Origin: JAWPMT01 sp965215825
GTDB taxonomy: Bacteria > Bacteroidota > Bacteroidia > Cytophagales > Cyclobacteriaceae
Length of the DNA stretch: 64,000 bases
NCBI GenBank assembly: GCA_965215825.1
Contig: CBDCEM010000003.1
Coordinates: 4,216,001-4,280,000 of the forward strand
Reading direction: 5' to 3'
The notes beneath the pieces were generated by a model. The model did no database searches and was not told the origin of the DNA. It was given only the letters and a program-made list of their open reading frames with translations. The translations under genes were made by a program, and so were the position numbers. This document shows positions 58,423 to 64,000 of this stretch, piece by piece (position 1 is the stretch's first letter; each line of letters opens with the position of its first letter).

Positions 58423-60979
58423 ACAACTCGAAAATATGGCCCTTAAGTTCTTTCGCTGGTTCTGCGATCCCGAAATGGTGGAAGATCTGGAAGGTGACCT
58501 GGTGGAGCGCTATAAACGGAAGTACCAATCAAAAAAGCACCCCAGTTGGCTAATGGTCAGAGATGTGCTTTTGCTTTTCAGACCCGGAATTATTAGATCT
58601 TTTTCAATGACCCCAAAAAACCCTTACACGATGCTGATCAAACACAACCTCCTTATCACTCTACGCGGGTTTCAACGATATAAAACTACTTTCACCATCA
58701 ACCTTCTGGGGCTCACCTTCAGTCTGACAAGCGTTCTATTTATCACGTTATGGATTTCAGATGAACTAAGGAAAGATCAGTTTCACACGGATACAGAGCA
58801 GCTATTTCAGATCTACACGCGTCAGGTGGAAAACAATAGCACTGAGGTGTGGCATGGTGTTTCCGGAATGTTAGCAGATGAGATTGAATTACAGATTCCC
58901 CAAGTCAGTCATACAGTTGCCAGCACTGATGTTCACGAATACACACTGAGCACAGAAAAGGAAGGCATTCGAGTCAATGGCAAATTTGCCGATCGGGACT
59001 TCCTTGATATCTTCTCTTTTCCATTGATAGAAGGCAGTAAATATGCACTCGAAGACCCTTCCAGTATATTCATTACCCAATCTTTGGCGAAGCGACTTTT
59101 TGGTAAGGAAGATGTTATGGGTGAACTACTTACCTGGCATCAGTGGGGGCAAAAGAAAGAAGTACAGGTAGCCGGAATACTTGAAGACCTCCCTCAGGAC
59201 ACATCCGACCCTTTTGAATTCGTAATGTCCTGGAAGTTTTATCACGACGAATTCATCAACTTTAAAGGTTGGGGCAATTTCTATGGCAGGATCATTGTCA
59301 AACTTGAGAATATTGATCACAAAGCGCAGGTTGAAGAAAAGCTGAATGTCATATTTCAAGAAAAGCTTCCGGGCACATCAGTCGAACTCTTTCTAACGAA
59401 TTACGCGGATCAATATCTTTTCAACCGATATGCAAACGGGATCCAGGCTGGTGGAAGAATAGATTATGTATATGTATTAGGCATGATAGGATTATTTATC
59501 CTACTGATAGCCGCAATAAACTTCATCAATCTCACCACTGCTAATGCTTCTTTGAAAGCTAAAGAGATCGGACTTAAAAAGTCTTTCGGCGCTTCGAGGA
59601 AGACACTGGCTCTCCAATTTTTCACAGAATCGTTGATGCTCTGTTCCATTGCGTCTATAATGGCTACTGGTATCGTATTCTTACTTTTAACTCCATTCAA
59701 TCAACTCGCTCAGAAGGAATTGACCATGCATTTTGAATGGAAGTTTGTAGCTTCCATGATTGGATTTATAATGACAACCGGTCTATTAGCCGGTGCTTAC
59801 CCTGCTCTCCATTTGTCCAATCTCAGGGCCATCAACGCTCTGAAACAAAAGTTAAACAATAATGGACCCATACAAGGCAGGAAACTGCTGGTGATCCTTC
59901 AATTCTCAATTTCAATCATCATGATCGTGGGTACTTTGATCGTTGGCGAGCAAATGGAATACGTACTGAATAAACAATTGGGATATGATCGTGAAGACGT
60001 AATCTATTTTGAACGGGATGGATCACTACTTCAAAATCATGAAGGTTTCTTAAGTGAACTCAACAACACACCGGGGGTAAAAATGGCATCAGCTACAGGG
60101 TTTTCACTAGGCTTTCAAAACAGGACTGCCGGCATCAGCTGGGAAGGCAAAAAAGATAATCAAACAGTGAGTTTTTGGGAAAATTCCGGAGATGAGCAAT
60201 CTCTGAAAATACTGAACCTGGAAGTACTAGATGGCAGGGGGTTTGATGCATCATTTAATGACACAAATAGTATTGTTTTCAATGAAACTGCCGTACGAAT
60301 AATGGGCCTTGAAAACCCGATTGGCAAAACGATCGAGCACTATACCGGGAAAAAGAAAATCATTGGAGTGATCAAAGATTTCACAACGGAATCACTTCAC
60401 AGTCCTACGGAGCCGGCTATGTTCTTCTACAGGCCAGCACACGCTCCTTACATCATGGTCCGTCTCTCAGGTTTGTCGAATGCTGAAACTCTCAAACGCG
60501 TGGAATCTATCTACCATAAATACAATCCCAATCACCCTTTCGATTCCACTTTCCTTGATCAGGATTATCAGGCGAAGTATGCTTCAGAGGCCAGACTATC
60601 AACCTTAGCTAAACTATTCTCCGGGCTTGCTATTCTCATCTCATGCCTGGGGCTCTTTGGCCTGGCTGTATTCAGTGCGACTCGCAAAACCAAAGAAATG
60701 GGGATCAGAAAGATACTAGGCTGCAACATTCAAAATCTGGCACTCTCTATGACATACAACTTCACGAAACCAATTTTCTGGTCACTGACCATTGCCTTAC
60801 CCGTGAGTTATTTCGTCGTTGCCCAATGGCTGGAATCATTTGCATTCCGTATAGAGATTTCGTGGTGGTTTTTTGCCCTGGCGTCTTCACTTGTCATATT
60901 CATTGCCTGGCTTACGGTCGGTGTTTATACTTTTCGCGAGGCAAGTACCAATCCACTAAAGGCGTTGAGAGATGAGTAA
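58415..60979 (+). CDS. Orphan FtsX/MacB-like permease 2 of array
   Basis: The start at ATG 58415 (MNRQLENMAL) gives 854 residues; ATG 58403 is possible but would increase the overlap. The prefix motif is WFCDPEMVEDLEGDLVERYKRK; FtsX segments are KAKEIGLKKSFGASRKTLALQFF and KTKEMGIRKILGCNIQNLALS. It overlaps the upstream stop by 8 bp (ATGAATAG) and the downstream start by 8 bp (ATGAGTAA). Divergence from the neighbours, mainly in the periplasmic domains, suggests old duplication and specialisation. Confidence 0.91.
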   Translation: MNRQLENMALKFFRWFCDPEMVEDLEGDLVERYKRKYQSKKHPSWLMVRDVLLLFRPGIIRSFSMTPKNPYTMLIKHNLLITLRGFQRYKTTFTINLLGLTFSLTSVLFITLWISDELRKDQFHTDTEQLFQIYTRQVENNSTEVWHGVSGMLADEIELQIPQVSHTVASTDVHEYTLSTEKEGIRVNGKFADRDFLDIFSFPLIEGSKYALEDPSSIFITQSLAKRLFGKEDVMGELLTWHQWGQKKEVQVAGILEDLPQDTSDPFEFVMSWKFYHDEFINFKGWGNFYGRIIVKLENIDHKAQVEEKLNVIFQEKLPGTSVELFLTNYADQYLFNRYANGIQAGGRIDYVYVLGMIGLFILLIAAINFINLTTANASLKAKEIGLKKSFGASRKTLALQFFTESLMLCSIASIMATGIVFLLLTPFNQLAQKELTMHFEWKFVASMIGFIMTTGLLAGAYPALHLSNLRAINALKQKLNNNGPIQGRKLLVILQFSISIIMIVGTLIVGEQMEYVLNKQLGYDREDVIYFERDGSLLQNHEGFLSELNNTPGVKMASATGFSLGFQNRTAGISWEGKKDNQTVSFWENSGDEQSLKILNLEVLDGRGFDASFNDTNSIVFNETAVRIMGLENPIGKTIEHYTGKKKIIGVIKDFTTESLHSPTEPAMFFYRPAHAPYIMVRLSGLSNAETLKRVESIYHKYNPNHPFDSTFLDQDYQAKYASEARLSTLAKLFSGLAILISCLGLFGLAVFSATRKTKEMGIRKILGCNIQNLALSMTYNFTKPIFWSLTIALPVSYFVVAQWLESFAFRIEISWWFFALASSLVIFIAWLTVGVYTFREASTNPLKALRDE

Positions 60980-63539
60980 AGTACCACCAAAAACTCTCAT
61001 TCGCCTTTTTCGCTGGTATTGCGACCCCTTTTCCGTAGATGATATTGAAGGGGATCTATTGGAAAGGTATGAACGTCATTATCAACACCGAAGGTTCCCC
61101 AATTGGCTACTTACAAGAGACATCATATTGCTTTTCAGGCCTGGCATTATCCGATCGTTTGAAGGTCATCAAAAACTCAACTATTACGGTATGTTCAAAA
61201 ACAATGTGAAAATGGCTTTTCGCTCCTTCATTCGAGAGAAGTCCTTCACTGCAATCAACGTCTTAGGGCTCACTTGTGGTTTGTGGTGTGCAATGATGAC
61301 CATGATCTGGGTAGAAGATGAATTGAAATTCGATCGCTTCCACGCAAACAGTAACCAGCTCCATAGATTACTCATGAATTTTGAATGGCAAGGAGAAACA
61401 TTTACCGAAGAAGCCTCTGCGTATCCAGCCGGGGACGCATTAAAAGCACAACTTCCGGAAGTTCTGGAACGCGTCAGGTACAATTTTCCAGAACAATTCA
61501 CATTGATCATCGATGATGAGTTACAAGAAAGCGAAGTAGCAGCTGCAGATTCTAATTTCTTCGACTTGTTCTCGTTTAACGTAATTGAAGGAAATAGGAC
61601 CACCTGTCTAAATCAACCTCAGAATGTAGTAATCTCAAAAGAAATGGCCGAAAGACACTTTCCTGATCAATCGGCAGTGGGGCAAATTATCATCATGAAA
61701 CAAGGCAAGAACGAGGTGTCCTTTACCGTATCTGCTGTAGTGGACATTCCCTACCATTCATCCATGCAATTTGATGCCATCGTTCCTTTGGAGGTGATCC
61801 TAAGTTTCCAGGATGGGTATCAAAACTGGGGTAATCCCTACTTTGCCACGTATCTGAAACTTGAGTCGAATATAGATATGGCTTCCTTCCACAGACGGGC
61901 AAATGAAATTGCAGCCGCCAATGACGCATGGTATAACCTTTTTGCACAACCTTTTCAGGATCAACGCCTTCACGACAACTTTAAAAATGGTCAACCCGAT
62001 GGGGGTAAAATCAACCTGCTGATCATGTTTGCCCTCGTGGCACTTTGTTCGGTTTTAATCGCCAGTTTTAATTATATCAATCTGGCTACTGCCAAAGCCC
62101 TCAGAAGGACCAAAGAAATTGGCTTGCGAAAAGTAATTGGCGCAAAAAAGTGGAATTTGATGGCTCAATTTCTCACTGAATCCTCCATACTTGTAACAAT
62201 CTCCTCCATTCTTGCACTGGTCCTTTCCTCGGTATCTATTCCCTTTTTTAACGAACTGGTTTACAAGGAAATTTCAATCGACTTTGGCAACCCGCAATTG
62301 TATTTTTTTCTTGGGACCATATTCGTAATGACAGTCCTGCTCTCTGGTGTCTATCCAGCGATATTTCTCGCTTCCTTCAATCCCTTCCATGCCCTCAAAA
62401 GCATATTACCATCTAAAGGATTCCAACCAGTTTTAAGGAAGGTACTTGTAGGTTTCCAATTCATTACTTCCATCGTACTCGTTTCATCCGCGTTTGTTGT
62501 CTCGCAGCAACTCAAGTACTTCACTACCAAGGACCTGGGATTTGAAAAAGATCAAGTCGTTTATCTGGAACTGGACCAAAATACTTTTGATAAACATGAT
62601 GTGGTTAAATCTAGTCTCCTGGCACATTCCGGAGTAGAGGCCGTGGGCTTTTCTAACCACGATTTCATAGGTCCGAGCATTGGATACACGGGCGATGTTC
62701 GTTGGAGATTACATACGGACGATACTGAAATATTCTTCGGTATCCATGAGGTCGATGTGGAATTAACATCCCTGTTAGGTATGGAACTGTTAAGTGGTAA
62801 CACTTTTAATAAGTCACTATCCGATGGATCGAAGGAGTTCTTAATTAATGAAACAGCGGCGTTAGCGCTAGGGTTTGATAATCCGATTGGTGAAAGTTTG
62901 TCGTTCTGGGGAAAACAAGGTGAAATCGTGGGCGTAATTAAAGATTTCCATGTGGCTACATTGCATAGTAAGATCCAGCCAGTCATCATGATCAACAAGC
63001 CCACTGGCCGCTTTGTCTTTATTAAGTCTCAACCCAATCAACTAAATGAAGTGGTTGCACACGTGATTCGTGTACATGAGGGTCTAAGTACCCTTCCGGT
63101 GAAATATAATTTTTTGGACCGGCGAATCGAAGCCAGTTACGAAGGGGAAATCACCTTGCAAAAACTCACAGGTTACAGTTCGTTGCTTGCTACGCTCATC
63201 AGCATGCTAGGATTGCTTGGACTGGCAACTTATTCCTGCCAGCGCAGGATTAAAGAAATAGGAATTCGAAAAGTACTGGGCAGTGATACCTGGCAGTTGG
63301 TGCAATTATTGACGAAAGATTTCACCATCATCATCTTTTTCTCCTTGTTGGTTGGAGCACCCTTTGCATATTACGCTATAAACAATTGGCTGGAAGGTTT
63401 TGCCTACCGCATTACTGTAACCTGGTGGCCGTTCATACTAGCAGGTCTGTTGGCTATGATCCTTACATGGCTGATCGTAGGCTCCCAAACGATTAGGGTA
63501 GCAAACATTAATCCGTCACGTTCTTTGCGGAATGAGTGA
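60972..63539 (+). CDS. Orphan FtsX/MacB-like permease 3 of array
   Basis: The protein has 855 residues. Its prefix is WYCDPFSVDDIEGDLLERYERH, departing from the others at the usual Glu-x-Val position. FtsX cores are RRTKEIGLRKVIGAKKWNLMAQFL and RRIKEIGIRKVLGSDTWQLVQLL. It ends the operon. No ATPase gene lies downstream within the window. Confidence 0.91.
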   Translation: MSKVPPKTLIRLFRWYCDPFSVDDIEGDLLERYERHYQHRRFPNWLLTRDIILLFRPGIIRSFEGHQKLNYYGMFKNNVKMAFRSFIREKSFTAINVLGLTCGLWCAMMTMIWVEDELKFDRFHANSNQLHRLLMNFEWQGETFTEEASAYPAGDALKAQLPEVLERVRYNFPEQFTLIIDDELQESEVAAADSNFFDLFSFNVIEGNRTTCLNQPQNVVISKEMAERHFPDQSAVGQIIIMKQGKNEVSFTVSAVVDIPYHSSMQFDAIVPLEVILSFQDGYQNWGNPYFATYLKLESNIDMASFHRRANEIAAANDAWYNLFAQPFQDQRLHDNFKNGQPDGGKINLLIMFALVALCSVLIASFNYINLATAKALRRTKEIGLRKVIGAKKWNLMAQFLTESSILVTISSILALVLSSVSIPFFNELVYKEISIDFGNPQLYFFLGTIFVMTVLLSGVYPAIFLASFNPFHALKSILPSKGFQPVLRKVLVGFQFITSIVLVSSAFVVSQQLKYFTTKDLGFEKDQVVYLELDQNTFDKHDVVKSSLLAHSGVEAVGFSNHDFIGPSIGYTGDVRWRLHTDDTEIFFGIHEVDVELTSLLGMELLSGNTFNKSLSDGSKEFLINETAALALGFDNPIGESLSFWGKQGEIVGVIKDFHVATLHSKIQPVIMINKPTGRFVFIKSQPNQLNEVVAHVIRVHEGLSTLPVKYNFLDRRIEASYEGEITLQKLTGYSSLLATLISMLGLLGLATYSCQRRIKEIGIRKVLGSDTWQLVQLLTKDFTIIIFFSLLVGAPFAYYAINNWLEGFAYRITVTWWPFILAGLLAMILTWLIVGSQTIRVANINPSRSLRNE

Positions 63540-63558
63540 TTTCTTTAAATTGAAATCA
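63537..63558 (+). terminator. Weak AT-rich hairpin at the end of the permease operon
   Basis: TGATTTC (63537-63543) pairs with GAAATCA (63552-63558), loop of 8, overlapping the last stop codon. No T-tract follows, so terminator function is uncertain. Confidence 0.35.
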
Positions 63559-63600
63559 TTGCTTGCTATCTTTACTTGAAAGTCACGAAGATTCAATTGA

Positions 63601-63735
63601 AATATCAATCTCAAAATCCGATATCGAGCGAAACAAGTGGCTCAAAACCTCCTTGATGGACTTCATGAGAACTCCCAGCCTAAAGCTAAAATTCTGACTG
63701 AAGCTTCTGACGTAGAGGAAATAATTTTGGAATAA
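63601..63735 (+). pseudogene. Start-less 44-codon open frame, possible gene relic
   Basis: The frame is preceded by an in-frame stop and lacks an ATG. The translation (VAQNLLDGLHENSQPKAKIL ... EEIILE) looks protein-like, with the composition of a helical C-terminus. It may be the tail of a degraded gene; no family is identified. Confidence 0.25.
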
Positions 63736-63791
63736 CTTCCTGATCACAGTAGTATAGAATTACCCATCTCGACAACCAAATAACAATTTTG

Positions 63792-64000
63792 ATGTCCAGC
63801 CAAGAGCCAGAACAGTGCGAGATTTGCGAAAAAGAATTGCCGCTAACCTTCCATCACCTAATCCCTAAAAGGTGTCATAGCAATAAGTGGTTCAGGAAAA
63901 GATACAGTCGTGAAGAGATGAATACAAGGGGCATTTACGTTTGTCGAAAATGCCACAGCTATATTCATACGGTAGCCGGACAAAAAGAGCTGGGACGTGA
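63792..64000 (+). CDS. HNH-type protein, truncated by window end
   Basis: ATG 63792 opens a frame that runs off the window: MSSQEPEQCEICEKELPLTFHHLIPKR, then CHSNKWFRKRYSREEM and CRKCHSYIHTVAG. The CxxC pair, HHLIPKR and CRKCH..IH make a zinc-binding HNH/beta-beta-alpha-metal nuclease-like core. Small Cys-His proteins of this kind are common in Bacteroidetes and cyanobacteria. The C-terminus is missing, so full length cannot be judged. Confidence 0.85.
   Translation, partial: MSSQEPEQCEICEKELPLTFHHLIPKRCHSNKWFRKRYSREEMNTRGIYVCRKCHSYIHTVAGQKELGR

Overview
The window looks like a chromosomal segment of a marine or soil Bacteroidetes bacterium, most likely order Cytophagales (Reichenbachiella, Fulvivirga or Marivirga-like). 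This is inferred from family content, not from a database search. The supporting signs are a TonB-dependent receptor with a carboxypeptidase-regulatory N-terminal domain, Bacteroidetes-type -7 boxes (TAnnTTTG), AraC regulators with a multi-spanning N-terminus, a GldL-like membrane motif, many PadR/orphan-permease modules, moderate GC and weak Shine-Dalgarno signals. No rRNA, tRNA, CRISPR array or intact insertion sequence was seen.

Layout. 0.1-3.2 kb: a partial gene end, a Fic AMP-transferase behind a repeat-rich leader, a hypothetical gene and a Rieske oxygenase. 3.3-7 kb: an APC amino-acid permease, then a tightly packed minus-strand operon (4-TM protein, class III sirtuin, SnoaL-like protein, CBU_0592-like membrane protein) and a VOC protein. 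7-16 kb: a Tat-exported molybdopterin oxidoreductase pair, a two-domain VOC protein, a TetR regulator with an alpha/beta hydrolase flanked by matching palindromes, DNA polymerase IV and an aromatic amino-acid decarboxylase. 16-25 kb: two AraC-type regulators, an exported phosphodiesterase/HEAT-like/ADP-ribosylglycohydrolase-lipoprotein cluster, a SRPBCC-GyrI fusion, a GNAT/methyltransferase pair, a divergent SRAP (HMCES/YedK) protein and a membrane protein/XRE regulator pair. 25-31 kb: a TonB-dependent receptor, an MDR reductase and a YCII/ECF sigma pair.

31-37 kb is a redox block. A 774-residue thioredoxin-OmpA fusion points left. A five-gene overlapping operon points right: thioredoxin, a small beta-rich outer-membrane-like protein, ApbE flavin transferase, a DUF4266 mini-lipoprotein ending in GGGCGCN, and a DUF3570 beta-barrel-like protein. 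It looks like a dedicated cell-envelope maturation system whose substrate may be the Cys-rich lipopeptide.

37-49 kb: an MFS transporter, small enzymes, a PadR with a membrane partner, a DUF1737 micro-gene, a PadR with an orphan FtsX/MacB-like permease, a zinc-ribbon protein, a K+ channel with RCK domains, DUF2461, a TetR/SDR pair sharing an operator and a TPR protein. 49-55 kb: a two-gene accessory module made of a 1458-residue signal-less propeller plus helical-bundle protein and a signal-less, prodomain-less subtilisin. Directly upstream is a frameshifted relic of a second copy of the same module. 55-63.5 kb: a PadR gene and three tandem orphan permeases whose stops and starts overlap, with no ATPase. 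The window ends inside an HNH-type protein gene.

The best candidates for undescribed systems are the giant-protein/subtilase module with its decayed duplicate, the ApbE-DUF4266-DUF3570 envelope operon, and the PadR-controlled orphan permease arrays with 30-bp-phased operators.
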